Assembly: GCA_965223465.1 (NCBI GenBank)
Contig: OZ245025.1
Span: 310,001-374,000 of the forward strand
DNA: 64,000 nucleotides
Source of the DNA: JAAELZ01 sp965223465
GTDB taxonomy: Bacteria; Pseudomonadota; Gammaproteobacteria; Arenicellales; Poriferihabitantaceae
Reading direction: 5' to 3'
Part shown: positions 34,042-43,704 of the stretch, piece by piece
How the letters are laid out: the number at the start of each line of letters is the position of its first letter
Numbering within the stretch: position 1 is the first letter of the stretch
Notes under the pieces: generated by a model
Database searches by the model: none
What the model was told of the DNA's origin: nothing
Seen by the model: only the letters and a program-made list of their open reading frames with translations
Program-made: the position numbers and the translations under genes

Positions 34042-36054
34042 GTGTCCAAGTCGGTATTAAAACTCGTCAGTTCCTACCAACCCGCTGGCGATCAACCCCA
34101 GGCTATTGACTCGCTGATCAATGGATTGAATGCTGGAGAGCTGTTCCAAACCTTACTGGGCGTAACGGGTTCAGGTAAAACCTTTACCATGGCCAATGTA
34201 ATTGAAAAAACGGGTCGTCCGGCTGTCATCCTGGCACCAAATAAAACACTGGCAGCGCAATTATATTCTGAGATGCGCGATTTTTTCCCGCACAACGCGG
34301 TTGAGTATTTTGTCTCGTACTACGACTACTACCAACCCGAGGCGTACGTGCCCAGTTCAGATACGTATATCGAGAAGGATGCGTCCGTCAACGACCATAT
34401 CGATCAAATGCGGCTGTCGGCAACCAAGGCCCTGATCGAGCGCCGAGATACGGTTATAGTAGCGACCGTATCAGCTATTTATGGCTTGGGAGACCCAGAG
34501 TCTTATCACAAAATGATATTGCATGTGCGCCAGGGTGCCATTATGGAGCAACGCGGGATATTAAAGCGTTTGGCCGAATTGCAATACACGCGTAATGATG
34601 TTGAGCTCAGACGGGGAACGTTTCGGGTACGAGGTGATGTGATTGATATTTATCCGGCCGAATCGGAACAGTTGGCGGTGCGCTTGGAGCTTTTTGGTGA
34701 TGAGGTTGAGAAAATTAGCCGCTTTGACCCATTAACGGGCGTATTAGAAGAGCAGCTGCAAAGGGTAACCGTCTATCCAAAAAGTCACTATGTGACGCCG
34801 CGAGAGACTGTATTGAGCGTCATAGACGATATTCGAGAAGAGTTGCGTGAGCGGCATGCGTATCTGGAGGCAAACGGCAAATTGGTTGAGGCACAACGGC
34901 TCAAACAACGCACGGAGTACGATTTGGAAATGATGCGCGAGCTGGGATATTGCACTGGTATTGAGAATTATTCTCGTTATTTATCCGGTCGCAAAGAAGG
35001 GCAGGCCCCGCCCACTTTGATGGACTATATACCTGCAGATGGCCTGTTATTTATTGATGAAAGTCATGTCATGGTCCCCCAGGTGGGCGCTATGTTTAAA
35101 GGTGATCGATCTCGAAAAGATACGCTGGTCGAATATGGTTTCCGTCTACCCTCAGCGCGCGACAATCGGCCGCTCACTTTTACGGAATTTGAACAACTGA
35201 TTCCGCAAACTATCTTTGTTTCGGCAACCCCTGGCAATTATGAAATGGCGCATGCGCCTGAAGTGATTGATCAAGTTGTACGTCCAACCGGATTGGTCGA
35301 CCCGAGTGTGGAATTAAGGCCGGTAGAAACCCAGGTCGATGATCTGCTTTCAGAAATTAGCCTACGCGTCGCGCGCAACGAGCGTGTGTTAGTGACAACA
35401 ATTACCAAGCGCATGTCCGAAGATTTAACCGATTATTATGATGCCCAGGGCGTAAAAGTGCGCTATTTACACTCGGATATCGATACGGTTGAGCGGGTTG
35501 AAATTATTCGTGATCTGCGTCGGGGAGAGTTTGATGTGTTGATCGGGATAAATTTGCTCAGGGAAGGTCTGGATATTCCAGAAGTATCCCTGGTTGCCAT
35601 CCTAGATGCGGATAAAGAAGGTTTTTTGCGTTCAACCCGGTCGCTCATTCAAACCATCGGGCGCGCAGCGCGTAATATAAATGGTCATGTTATTTTGTAT
35701 GCGGACCGCGAAACCAATTCTATTAAACAGGCCCTGGAAGAAACAAATCGCCGTCGAGCGCGCCAAATAGCACATAATACTAAGCATAAGATTACACCTA
35801 AAGGTGTGGTTAAGCCGGTTCAGGATATTATTGATGGTATTCCTATCGCACTACAAGACGACGCGAAATATGCACAAGCAGCGGAAAAAGTGGCAGAATA
35901 CCAAGTCGGGGCACCGGGTGACTGGGGAAAAATAGTTTTGCAACTGGAGAAACAAATGTACGCGCACGCAAAGAACTTGGAGTTTGAGCAAGCAGGTGCA
36001 ATTCGCGATAAAATCAAGCTCATAAGAGACCAGAACCTGAAAAGTACGCTATAA
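34042..36054 (+). CDS. uvrB: Excinuclease ABC subunit B
   Basis: UvrB is the damage-verification helicase of nucleotide excision repair. The 670-residue protein has Walker A GVTGSGKT, the beta-hairpin region YYDYYQPEAYVPSSDTYIEK, the DESH box (LLFIDESHVMVPQ), motif VI (QTIGRAARN) and a C-terminal UVR motif (LEFEQAGAIRDKI) for UvrC contact. GTG 34042 (VSKSVLKLVSSYQPAGDQPQAI) is chosen because it aligns with the family start; an upstream TTG at 34009 would overlap recR. rseP follows after 15 bp. Confidence 0.95.
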   Translation: MSKSVLKLVSSYQPAGDQPQAIDSLINGLNAGELFQTLLGVTGSGKTFTMANVIEKTGRPAVILAPNKTLAAQLYSEMRDFFPHNAVEYFVSYYDYYQPEAYVPSSDTYIEKDASVNDHIDQMRLSATKALIERRDTVIVATVSAIYGLGDPESYHKMILHVRQGAIMEQRGILKRLAELQYTRNDVELRRGTFRVRGDVIDIYPAESEQLAVRLELFGDEVEKISRFDPLTGVLEEQLQRVTVYPKSHYVTPRETVLSVIDDIREELRERHAYLEANGKLVEAQRLKQRTEYDLEMMRELGYCTGIENYSRYLSGRKEGQAPPTLMDYIPADGLLFIDESHVMVPQVGAMFKGDRSRKDTLVEYGFRLPSARDNRPLTFTEFEQLIPQTIFVSATPGNYEMAHAPEVIDQVVRPTGLVDPSVELRPVETQVDDLLSEISLRVARNERVLVTTITKRMSEDLTDYYDAQGVKVRYLHSDIDTVERVEIIRDLRRGEFDVLIGINLLREGLDIPEVSLVAILDADKEGFLRSTRSLIQTIGRAARNINGHVILYADRETNSIKQALEETNRRRARQIAHNTKHKITPKGVVKPVQDIIDGIPIALQDDAKYAQAAEKVAEYQVGAPGDWGKIVLQLEKQMYAHAKNLEFEQAGAIRDKIKLIRDQNLKSTL

Positions 36055-36069
36055 GCAATCCCGTCTACC

Positions 36070-37404
36070 ATGCAATTTTTATACAGTATTTTCGGATTTA
36101 TTGTCGCCATTGGCGTTTTGGTAACCATTCATGAGTTTGGGCATTTCTGGGTGGCACGACGCGCGGGCGTGAAGGTACATCGATTTTCAGTTGGCTTTGG
36201 AAAACCATTGAAAATCTGGAAGCGCAAGAATGACGAGACCGAGTACGTACTGGCCGCCATTCCATTGGGCGGTTACGTTAAAATGCTGGACGAGCGCGTA
36301 GAAGAAGTTGCTGATGCGGAAAAACATCTGGCCTTCAATCGCCAATCACTCGGTAAAAGAAGTGCAATCGTTGCCGCGGGCCCCTTGGCTAATTTTCTGT
36401 TTGCGATTGTGGCCATGTGGGCTTTATATGTGGTGGGGATGCGCGATCATCCTGCGATCATTGGCGACATCACGCCAGATTCCATTGCCCAAAGTGAGGG
36501 GTTTGCCAAAGGAGAGCGCATCCTGAAAATTGACGATAAAAAGGTGTATGGCTGGCAAGATACCCAACTTTATCTGATTCAGAAATCATTTCAGGATAAA
36601 TCAGTCGTATTCTCGATGCAGGATGAAATCAGCGGAAAGACCAGAGAGATCAGCGTCGATATGTCCGAAGTGGATGGTAGTGTGATTAGTCGCGGAGTTC
36701 TCTCGGGCGGTTTAGGTCTGCTCCCAGCGCAGATGAGCAATACGATTTCAGACGTGGTAGAAGGTAAGCCAGCTCAGTTGGCAGGGTTACAAGCGGGCGA
36801 TAAAATTGTGCAGATTAATGATATCCCGATTAACGACTGGCGTGATTTGGTAACGGTGATCAGCGATCTTCCTGATGAATCTATCCGGCTAGACTATGTG
36901 CGAGACGAGCAGACAAATAGTGTCGTTGTTGAGGCTGGTAGTATTGAGCACGAAGGTAAAAAATACGGCCAGATTGGTGTGTATCCCGTGCGGTATAAAT
37001 TTACTACTGGTGGGTTAGAGGGTATTGCCAAGGCAATCGACTATACCTGGCGGTTTACTTTTGTCAGTTTGTGGTCTTTGGGCAAAATGATTACCCAGGA
37101 TGTGAGCACAGATAATTTGTCTGGGCCAATTACCATCGCTAATTTGGCAGGAACCACCGTGCAACGTGGGATTGGAGATTTTGTCTCGTTTTTAGTGGTG
37201 ATCAGTATTTCACTTGGATTGATAAATCTATTACCCATTCCGGTGCTGGATGGCGGTCATTTGATGTTCTTTGCAATAGAGGCAATCACCGGCAATCCGG
37301 TCTCCGAAAAAATCGCCATTATCGGCCAGCAAATCGGTATCGCATTGTTGCTTCTTTTAATGTCATTCGCCTTTTACAATGATATTATTCGATTAATTTC
37401 ATAA
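36070..37404 (+). CDS. rseP: Site-2 protease RseP (RIP metalloprotease)
   Basis: An inner-membrane zinc protease that cuts RseA to release sigma-E and also clears signal peptides. HEFGH (about residue 20) and LDGGH near the C-terminus form the active site. Two PDZ domains lie between, with the second at GKPAQLAGLQAGDKIVQIND. Four membrane helices are expected. Upstream neighbours dxr, uppS and cdsA, usual in Escherichia, are missing; uvrB is there instead. bamA follows after 23 bp. Confidence 0.95.
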   Translation: MQFLYSIFGFIVAIGVLVTIHEFGHFWVARRAGVKVHRFSVGFGKPLKIWKRKNDETEYVLAAIPLGGYVKMLDERVEEVADAEKHLAFNRQSLGKRSAIVAAGPLANFLFAIVAMWALYVVGMRDHPAIIGDITPDSIAQSEGFAKGERILKIDDKKVYGWQDTQLYLIQKSFQDKSVVFSMQDEISGKTREISVDMSEVDGSVISRGVLSGGLGLLPAQMSNTISDVVEGKPAQLAGLQAGDKIVQINDIPINDWRDLVTVISDLPDESIRLDYVRDEQTNSVVVEAGSIEHEGKKYGQIGVYPVRYKFTTGGLEGIAKAIDYTWRFTFVSLWSLGKMITQDVSTDNLSGPITIANLAGTTVQRGIGDFVSFLVVISISLGLINLLPIPVLDGGHLMFFAIEAITGNPVSEKIAIIGQQIGIALLLLLMSFAFYNDIIRLIS

Positions 37405-37427
37405 GCCCACTTCAGTCTTTTTCATTT

Positions 37428-39716
37428 ATGTTTAAAAAAATCGTTGCTGGTGTATGCATTTTTTTACTGAGTACAATCAGTTATGCCATTGAGCCATTTG
37501 TGATTTCTGATATTCAGGTTGAGGGCAACGGGCGTCTTGACGATGGCACTATTTTCAATTATCTGCCTTTAAAAGTGGGCGATGAAGTGGATGATGAAGA
37601 GGCGAGACTAAGTATCAAGGCACTATTTGAAACAGGGTTTTTTCGCAACGTAAAGCTAACTAAAGACGGTACAACTCTGAAGGTAATCGTAGAGGAACGC
37701 CCATCAATTGCTGGTATTACCCTAGTGGGTAATAAAGATATCAAGTCTGATCAAATAGAAGAAATGTTGGCGGCAGCGGAATTAACCGAAGGGCGAATTT
37801 TCAATCAACGCCGCTTGAATGAAGTTATCAAGGGATTGTCAGATGCGTATTTTGCGCGCGGGCGCTATTCTGCAGAAATAAATGAAGAAATAGAGATACT
37901 CGATCAAAACCGCGCTCGCATAACCCTTAATATTAACGAAGGTAGAGTTGCAAAAATTAGAGAAATTAATATCGTTGGAAACGAAGCATTCACGGACAAA
38001 ACGTTACTGAGGCGTATGGAGCTGACAACCAAACGAGGTTTCGGGTTTACCCGGCGCGATTTATATTCCAAACAAAAACTCGAAGGTGATCAAGAAGCGC
38101 TGCGCAGCTATTATAGTGATCGGGGCTATTTTGAATTTGATATTCGTTCAACCAATGTAACGATCAGCCCGAACAAACAAGACATCGATATATTTATCAG
38201 CCTGCATGAAGGGCCGGTATACAAATTGGGCGCACTGAGTCTTGAGGGTGCTGAGAATATCGCACTAGACCAAGCTGCCTTATTGGATGCAAGTGACGCC
38301 AAAGGTGTGTTTTCACGTAAAACGGTAAGCGAAATAAGGGCGCGAATTGCAGACGCATTAGCGGACAAAGGCTACGGAGTGGCGACGGTTTCTCCGGTCC
38401 CCCTGGTCGACAACGAGACCCAAACGGTCAACGTGAAATACGTGGTTGACCAGGGCAAACGATTGTACGTGCGTCGTGTTAATATTGTCGGTAATACGGT
38501 TACTCAGGATGAAGTTATTCGGCGTGAACTACGCCAATTAGAAGGTTCGCGATTTTCCGCGGCGGATGTGAGACGTTCTCAAGAGCGCCTTAGGCGTTTG
38601 GGACATTTTGAGGAAGTCAATATCGATACCACACCGGTCCCCGGGATTGAAGACCAAGTAGATTTACAAGTTAGTGTGGTCGAGAGAGCCTCAACCGGTA
38701 GTATTAATTTTGCCCTGGGTTACGGCGAAGCAGAAGGTGCAATATACCAGCTAGGTTACAACCAACGAAATTTCCTGGGAACAGGGCGTGAAGTCGCTTT
38801 CACGCTTGATAATTCCAGTGTGACGGATGTCTATGAAGTCCGTTATACCAATCCTTACTACACTGTTAATGGAGTAAGCCGAAGTCTGTTTTTAAATTCT
38901 ACCAACGTTGACTCCGCTGAAGCAGACACCGCAGAATATTTCCTCGATAATCTGGAAGTAGGCGTGAGCTATAAAATTCCAATATCTGAGGATAATTCGG
39001 TTGGGTTGACGGTTTTTGCTGAGGATGTGCAGCTAGAAGCATCAGAGGAAACCCCACCCGAGATATTAAGCTTTATTGACCGGCATCCTGAGAATACAGA
39101 TTTTGGGCTACGCGCCTCTTTGGCAAAAGATACGTTAAATGATTTTTTGTTTCCCACTTCTGGGCTGCTCACGTCTATCTCTTTGGATGCTTCCGTACCC
39201 GGCAGCGATCTTGAGTATTACAAGGTCAATATGGTGGGCTCGAAGTATTTTGAGCTTGCACGTAGTGGATTGAGTCTGAAATCAACGATAAAACTTGGTT
39301 TCGGTGGTTCTTACGGAGATGAAGAAGACCTTCCATTTTATAAAAACTACTATGCTGGTGGCGCCAGGTCAGTAAGAGGCTTTCGTGCCCGTTCTCTCGG
39401 CCCTGAGGATACGGGTGATACGCCCGAGGCCTTGGGAGGTGATCGACGCGTGCTCGCCAATGTCGAACTGTTATCACCCAAATTTGGTAACATTAACGCT
39501 AAAGATAAGCGTTTGGGCGTATTTTTTGACGCGGGCATGGTATATGGTCCCGACCAGGATATCGATCTTGGAGAGTTGCGCTATAGTGCTGGTATATCGC
39601 TGCAATGGTTTAATATACTTGGGCCATTGACCTTGAGTTACGCGTTTCCTTTGAATGATGAAGAAGGGGATAATTTACAGGAATTCCAGATATCTCTGGG
39701 CACGTTATTCAGATAA
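37428..39716 (+). CDS. bamA: Outer membrane protein assembly factor BamA
   Basis: BamA is the central Omp85 barrel that inserts outer-membrane proteins. The 762-residue protein has a signal peptide (AGVCIFLLSTISYA), five POTRA domains (about 25-420, each with a GN or G-x-D start, such as VEGNGRLDD, LVGNKDIKSD, IVGNEAFTDK, IVGNTVTQDE) and a 16-strand barrel. The lid-lock motif VRGF is at VRGFRARSLGP. The C-terminus reads FQISLGTLFR, so the final residue is Arg rather than the usual aromatic; the beta signal is otherwise recognisable. Skp follows. Confidence 0.96.
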   Translation: MFKKIVAGVCIFLLSTISYAIEPFVISDIQVEGNGRLDDGTIFNYLPLKVGDEVDDEEARLSIKALFETGFFRNVKLTKDGTTLKVIVEERPSIAGITLVGNKDIKSDQIEEMLAAAELTEGRIFNQRRLNEVIKGLSDAYFARGRYSAEINEEIEILDQNRARITLNINEGRVAKIREINIVGNEAFTDKTLLRRMELTTKRGFGFTRRDLYSKQKLEGDQEALRSYYSDRGYFEFDIRSTNVTISPNKQDIDIFISLHEGPVYKLGALSLEGAENIALDQAALLDASDAKGVFSRKTVSEIRARIADALADKGYGVATVSPVPLVDNETQTVNVKYVVDQGKRLYVRRVNIVGNTVTQDEVIRRELRQLEGSRFSAADVRRSQERLRRLGHFEEVNIDTTPVPGIEDQVDLQVSVVERASTGSINFALGYGEAEGAIYQLGYNQRNFLGTGREVAFTLDNSSVTDVYEVRYTNPYYTVNGVSRSLFLNSTNVDSAEADTAEYFLDNLEVGVSYKIPISEDNSVGLTVFAEDVQLEASEETPPEILSFIDRHPENTDFGLRASLAKDTLNDFLFPTSGLLTSISLDASVPGSDLEYYKVNMVGSKYFELARSGLSLKSTIKLGFGGSYGDEEDLPFYKNYYAGGARSVRGFRARSLGPEDTGDTPEALGGDRRVLANVELLSPKFGNINAKDKRLGVFFDAGMVYGPDQDIDLGELRYSAGISLQWFNILGPLTLSYAFPLNDEEGDNLQEFQISLGTLFR

Positions 39717-39746
39717 GCGAATTCAGCAGTACTTAACTATTTTAAG

Positions 39747-40262
39747 ATGAATTTTATGAACAAAAATCGTTTACTGGCCTTAGTACTGGTTTTGGTCTCA
39801 ATTAGTGTACCGGTTGCGTCTGCGGAAAAGATTGGTTATGTAAATGCGGTGGAATTAGTTGAAACAGCACCACAGGGGAAAAAAGCATTAAAGGAATTAG
39901 AGGATGAGTTTAGTGAACGCGAGCAAGCCGTCCTTGCATTAAGAGACGAAGTGCTTGCTTTGGAACAAAGCCTTACCAAGAATAGCTTGTTGCTTAAAAA
40001 GGCTGAGAAAGATGAAAAAACCGCTCAATTAGCGGAATTACAAAGGCGTTTGCAACGAGAGCAGCGCGAACTGAGTGAGGATTTCAATTTAAGACGCAAC
40101 GAAGCCTTGGCGAAATTGCAAAAAGTTGTCACTAAAGCGGTTATTGAGGTGGCCAAAGCACAGGATTATGACATCGTTTTCCAGCAGGCAGTGTGGTTCA
40201 AGCCCAGTATCGATATGACCCAAGCCGTGCTGGATTATTTGGAGAAAAACCAAAATAATTGA
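39747..40262 (+). CDS. skp: Periplasmic chaperone Skp (OmpH)
   Basis: A 171-residue periplasmic chaperone for outer-membrane proteins, with a signal peptide ending near VASA/EKIGYV and a long coiled coil (LEDEFSEREQAVLALRDEV to EDFNLRRNEALAKLQ) that forms the tentacles. The YDIVFQQAVWF end strand is typical. It lies between bamA and lpxD as in most gammaproteobacteria. An internal ATG at 39756 is an alternative start. Confidence 0.93.
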   Translation: MNFMNKNRLLALVLVLVSISVPVASAEKIGYVNAVELVETAPQGKKALKELEDEFSEREQAVLALRDEVLALEQSLTKNSLLLKKAEKDEKTAQLAELQRRLQREQRELSEDFNLRRNEALAKLQKVVTKAVIEVAKAQDYDIVFQQAVWFKPSIDMTQAVLDYLEKNQNN

Positions 40263-40269
40263 GCGCGTC

Positions 40270-41271
40270 TTGAATCTTAATTTGGCACAGCTGGCCGAAT
40301 GTTGTGCCGGCCATCTTATTGGTGATGAAACGCTTGAGTTAAGTGGCGTCAAGAACTTGGATACGGCCGATAATAAAGCATTGAGCCTGTATTCTGATAA
40401 GCGCTACCGTAAACAGCTAATGGATACCCAGGCGGGTGCAATTCTGACCACCAAGGCGCTGGCTGATGACGTGCAAGGCAATAAGATCCTCGTAGATAAT
40501 CCATTACTTGCCTTGTCACAAGTTTTACAAGCTTACGCTGCCGAAAAAACACCTATTAAAGCACGGATCGCCAAAAGTGCGCGCATTAGTTCAAGCGCAA
40601 TAATTGGTGAGCAAGTGCATATCGGTGCGCACGCGGTGATCGGTGATCAGGTGCAACTGGCAGATGGGGTCCGTATTGGACCAGGATGCGTGTTGGAACA
40701 TGATGTATCTATTGGTGAGTGTACTAAACTCGACGCCAATATTACGGTTTACCATAGCTGTGTCTTGGGTGCACGCTGTCATATTAGTGCAGGCGTTGTC
40801 ATTGGGGCAGATGGGTTTGGTTTTGCGGAGAACAAGCACACCAAAGCAAGGCAGTGGGTGGCTATTCCGCAGATTGGCAAGGTCGTCCTGGGAAATGATG
40901 TTCGCGTCGGTGCAAATACTGCGATAGATCGCGGCAGTTTGGATGATACCCAAATAGCCGACGGCGTGATTATCGATAATCTGGTTCAGATCGCACATAA
41001 TGTTAAAATCGACCAGCATACCGCGATTGCCGGTTGCGCCGCGATTGCGGGGAGTACGCATATTGGAAAAAACTGTAAAATAGGCGGGCGCGCATCTATT
41101 GTTGGGCATCTTCAGATTTGTGATGATGTTGTCATATTTGCCGATTCTTTGGTTACAAAATCAATTCAAAACGCTGGAATTTACTCCTCAGCATTACCAG
41201 CAATGCCGTTAAAGACATGGCATAAGTTGTTGGCTAGGTTTCGGTTACATACAAAACGAGCGAAAGGATAG
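40270..41271 (+). CDS. lpxD: UDP-3-O-(3-hydroxyacyl)glucosamine N-acyltransferase
   Basis: LpxD adds the N-linked hydroxyacyl chain in lipid A synthesis. The 333-residue protein has an N-terminal uridine-binding domain, a left-handed beta-helix of hexapeptide repeats from about residue 100, and the catalytic His region (LVQIAHNVKIDQHTAIAGCA). TTG 40270 (LNLAQLAECC) is used as start, 7 bp after skp; no better ATG is near. Confidence 0.95.
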   Translation: MNLNLAQLAECCAGHLIGDETLELSGVKNLDTADNKALSLYSDKRYRKQLMDTQAGAILTTKALADDVQGNKILVDNPLLALSQVLQAYAAEKTPIKARIAKSARISSSAIIGEQVHIGAHAVIGDQVQLADGVRIGPGCVLEHDVSIGECTKLDANITVYHSCVLGARCHISAGVVIGADGFGFAENKHTKARQWVAIPQIGKVVLGNDVRVGANTAIDRGSLDDTQIADGVIIDNLVQIAHNVKIDQHTAIAGCAAIAGSTHIGKNCKIGGRASIVGHLQICDDVVIFADSLVTKSIQNAGIYSSALPAMPLKTWHKLLARFRLHTKRAKG

Positions 41272-41279
41272 AACAAACC

Positions 41280-41726
41280 ATGAGTAAAACAATCGATATT
41301 CATCAGGTGCTGAAAATCTTACCCCATCGGTATCCCTTTTTAATGGTTGATAAGGTGGTTGACTACGAAGTCGATTCGTTTTTGACCGCGATTAAAAATG
41401 TGACTATCAATGAGCCTTTTTTTGTTGGGCACTTCCCTCATCGGCCGGTATTTCCTGGTGTCATGATGATTGAGGCGATGGCACAGGCATCGGCTATTTT
41501 GGCCAGTTTAGGAATTGACGCTGAGGCGGATGAAACCACGGTTTATTTATTTGCTGCGACCGATAATGTGCGTTTTAAACGTCAGGTAGAACCTGGTGAT
41601 CAATTGCAGTTGGATGTGAAATTGTACAAAAAGAAGGGCAAAATCTGGAAAACCAAGGCGATAGCAACCGTCGACGGTGCATTGTGTGCGACCGCGGATA
41701 TCACCTTTACCTACCGAAACTTGTGA
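41280..41726 (+). CDS. fabZ: 3-hydroxyacyl-[ACP] dehydratase FabZ
   Basis: A hot-dog-fold dehydratase of fatty-acid elongation. The 148-residue protein shows LPHRYPFLMVDKV, and the catalytic His and Glu lie in VGHFPHRPVFPGVMMIEAMAQ. It competes with LpxA for hydroxyacyl-ACP, which explains its conserved place between lpxD and lpxA. Confidence 0.96.
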   Translation: MSKTIDIHQVLKILPHRYPFLMVDKVVDYEVDSFLTAIKNVTINEPFFVGHFPHRPVFPGVMMIEAMAQASAILASLGIDAEADETTVYLFAATDNVRFKRQVEPGDQLQLDVKLYKKKGKIWKTKAIATVDGALCATADITFTYRNL

Positions 41727-41757
41727 AGCGTTGGTTGCATAATAAAGAGGGAGATCA

Positions 41758-42549
41758 ATGGATATGATAGACGCAAGGGCGATTGTTCATCCAGGCGCAA
41801 CCATTGGTGAAAACGTCAAAATTGGCCCGTTTAGTATCATCGAAGAAAATGTGGTGATTGGTGATGGTTGTATCATCGAACCCCACGTCGTCGTGCGTGA
41901 TTTTACGACCATGGGCTCAGAAAACCATATTTTTCAATTTGCATCGATCGGAGAGATCCCACAGGACAAGTCATTTGGACCGGGCCAAAGTGAACTCAGG
42001 ATAGGCAATCGAAATACCATTCGAGAAAACGTAACCCTCAATCGAGGGACGCCACATCATGGTGGCCTGACTACCATTGGAGATGATAACTGGATTATGG
42101 CGTATGTCCATGTGGCTCATGACTGCCATGTTGGCAATCAGACTATTTTTGCCAATGGCGCGAGTCTTGCAGGCCATGTTAATGTGCACGATTACGCTAT
42201 TCTTGGTGGGTTTTCTCTGGTGCATCAATTTTGCAATATTGGCGCACATTGTATTACCGGTATCGGGTCGGTGTGTTTTAAGGATGTCCCCCCATTTGTA
42301 GTCGCGGCCGGTAATCCAGCCGAGCCCTATGGGATTAATTCTCGTGGCTTGCGTCGTCGAGATTTTGATAAAGACACCATACTTCTACTCAAGCATGCCT
42401 ACAAATTGCTTTATCGCAGCAATTTAGATGTTCATTCTGCCATCGAAGCCATTAATAAGTTGGGTGAGGCTAGGTCAGAGTTGAGCTTGATGACCGCATT
42501 TCTCCAAGCAAGTGAGCGCGGTGTTATACGCCGTAAAGCAGAGCAGTAG
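41758..42549 (+). CDS. lpxA: UDP-N-acetylglucosamine acyltransferase
   Basis: LpxA catalyses the first step of lipid A synthesis, the O-acylation of UDP-GlcNAc. The 263-residue protein has a hexapeptide-repeat beta-helix (IHPGATIGENVKIGPF onwards), the catalytic His in YVHVAHDCHVGN and a C-terminal helical domain. An AGGGAG-type ribosome site precedes ATG 41758; Met at 41764 is an alternative. Confidence 0.96.
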   Translation: MDMIDARAIVHPGATIGENVKIGPFSIIEENVVIGDGCIIEPHVVVRDFTTMGSENHIFQFASIGEIPQDKSFGPGQSELRIGNRNTIRENVTLNRGTPHHGGLTTIGDDNWIMAYVHVAHDCHVGNQTIFANGASLAGHVNVHDYAILGGFSLVHQFCNIGAHCITGIGSVCFKDVPPFVVAAGNPAEPYGINSRGLRRRDFDKDTILLLKHAYKLLYRSNLDVHSAIEAINKLGEARSELSLMTAFLQASERGVIRRKAEQ

Positions 42550-42579
42550 TGCCGGCGTTATTGGGCGCACCAAATTGAC

Positions 42580-43704
42580 GTGCGCATAGCGGTTATAGCG
42601 GGAGAACCTTCGGGTGATATATTGGCCGCCGGATTGATGGCGGAAATAATAAAACGTTATCCAGATGCCGCGTTTTATGGTATTGGCGGTGAGCAAATGC
42701 GGGCACAAGGTCTCCAGGTATTGTATTCGATGGATAGTATTGCGTTGATGGGGGTAGAGTCTGTACTTAAAGATTTGCGCAATATTCTCGCTATCCGCAG
42801 CGCGATGGTGAAACACATTCTGGCAGATAAGCCGGATTGTTTTATTGGCGTGGATGTGCCGGATTTTAATTTATCGCTGGAAAAAAAATTGCGCACTGCG
42901 GGAATTAAAGTGGTTCATTACGTCAGTCCTTCAGTATGGGCCTGGCGGGGCTATCGACTGAATAAAATTCGGCTTGCGGTGGATCATATACTCACCTTGT
43001 TTCCATTTGAGCAAGGCTATTATACGAAGCGTGGTATTCCTGCGACGTTTGTCGGCCACCCGGCCGCCGATAAAGCGGTGGCAGTTCGCCAGCAAGCGGA
43101 TACCCAACATAGAGAAAAAACCATCGCTTTGCTGCCAGGTAGCCGACAAGCAGAGGTCAATAGCTTACTGCCTGTGATGCTGAGAGCAGCTAAATTGCTG
43201 TATGCGCGTTATCCCGATATGCGATTTATACTTCCATTTGCCAGTAAGAAACTGCATGCGCAATGCGCGCCGATGGTGCAGCATTCTGGCTTGCCGATTA
43301 AACTATATATTAAGCAATCTGGGCAGATCTTGTGTGAGGCGAAACTATCAATTGTTGCTTCTGGCACCGCTGCGCTGGAAGCGATGATCTATGGGTCGGT
43401 AATGGTGGTGGTTTATAAAGTAGGTTGGTTGAGTTTCACCATGTACAATATATTAAAGCATGTTGAGCATTTCTCTCTACCCAATCAATTACTCACGGAA
43501 CCCGAGATTCCCGAGCTTGCGCAAAAGCAGGTAACAGCAGAGAATATCTTTGAGGCAGCTTGCAGTTTTTTAGATGATCCAGCGCGTATATCGCGATTAG
43601 AGCAAGAATTTTCACGCGTGGCCGATACCTTGCATCAAGACACCAATATGCGGGCGGCAGAGGCGGTATTATCGGTGCTCGAAGAGCCACGTGATGCAAA
43701 ATAA
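42580..43704 (+). CDS. lpxB: Lipid-A-disaccharide synthase
   Basis: LpxB is a glycosyltransferase (family 19) that joins lipid X and UDP-diacylglucosamine. The 374-residue protein shows VIAGEPSGDILAAGL at the start, HYVSPSVWAWRGYR and LLPGSRQAEV in the middle, and the donor-site region SGTAALEAM. GTG 42580 is the start because the frame begins exactly at the family N-terminus (RIAVIAGEPSGD). It overlaps rnhB by about 11 bp. Confidence 0.95.
   Translation: MRIAVIAGEPSGDILAAGLMAEIIKRYPDAAFYGIGGEQMRAQGLQVLYSMDSIALMGVESVLKDLRNILAIRSAMVKHILADKPDCFIGVDVPDFNLSLEKKLRTAGIKVVHYVSPSVWAWRGYRLNKIRLAVDHILTLFPFEQGYYTKRGIPATFVGHPAADKAVAVRQQADTQHREKTIALLPGSRQAEVNSLLPVMLRAAKLLYARYPDMRFILPFASKKLHAQCAPMVQHSGLPIKLYIKQSGQILCEAKLSIVASGTAALEAMIYGSVMVVVYKVGWLSFTMYNILKHVEHFSLPNQLLTEPEIPELAQKQVTAENIFEAACSFLDDPARISRLEQEFSRVADTLHQDTNMRAAEAVLSVLEEPRDAK

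Noticed and set aside
40591..41109. 172-codon reverse-strand ORF inside lpxD
   Set aside because: Its apparent length results from the regular hexapeptide codons on the other strand.
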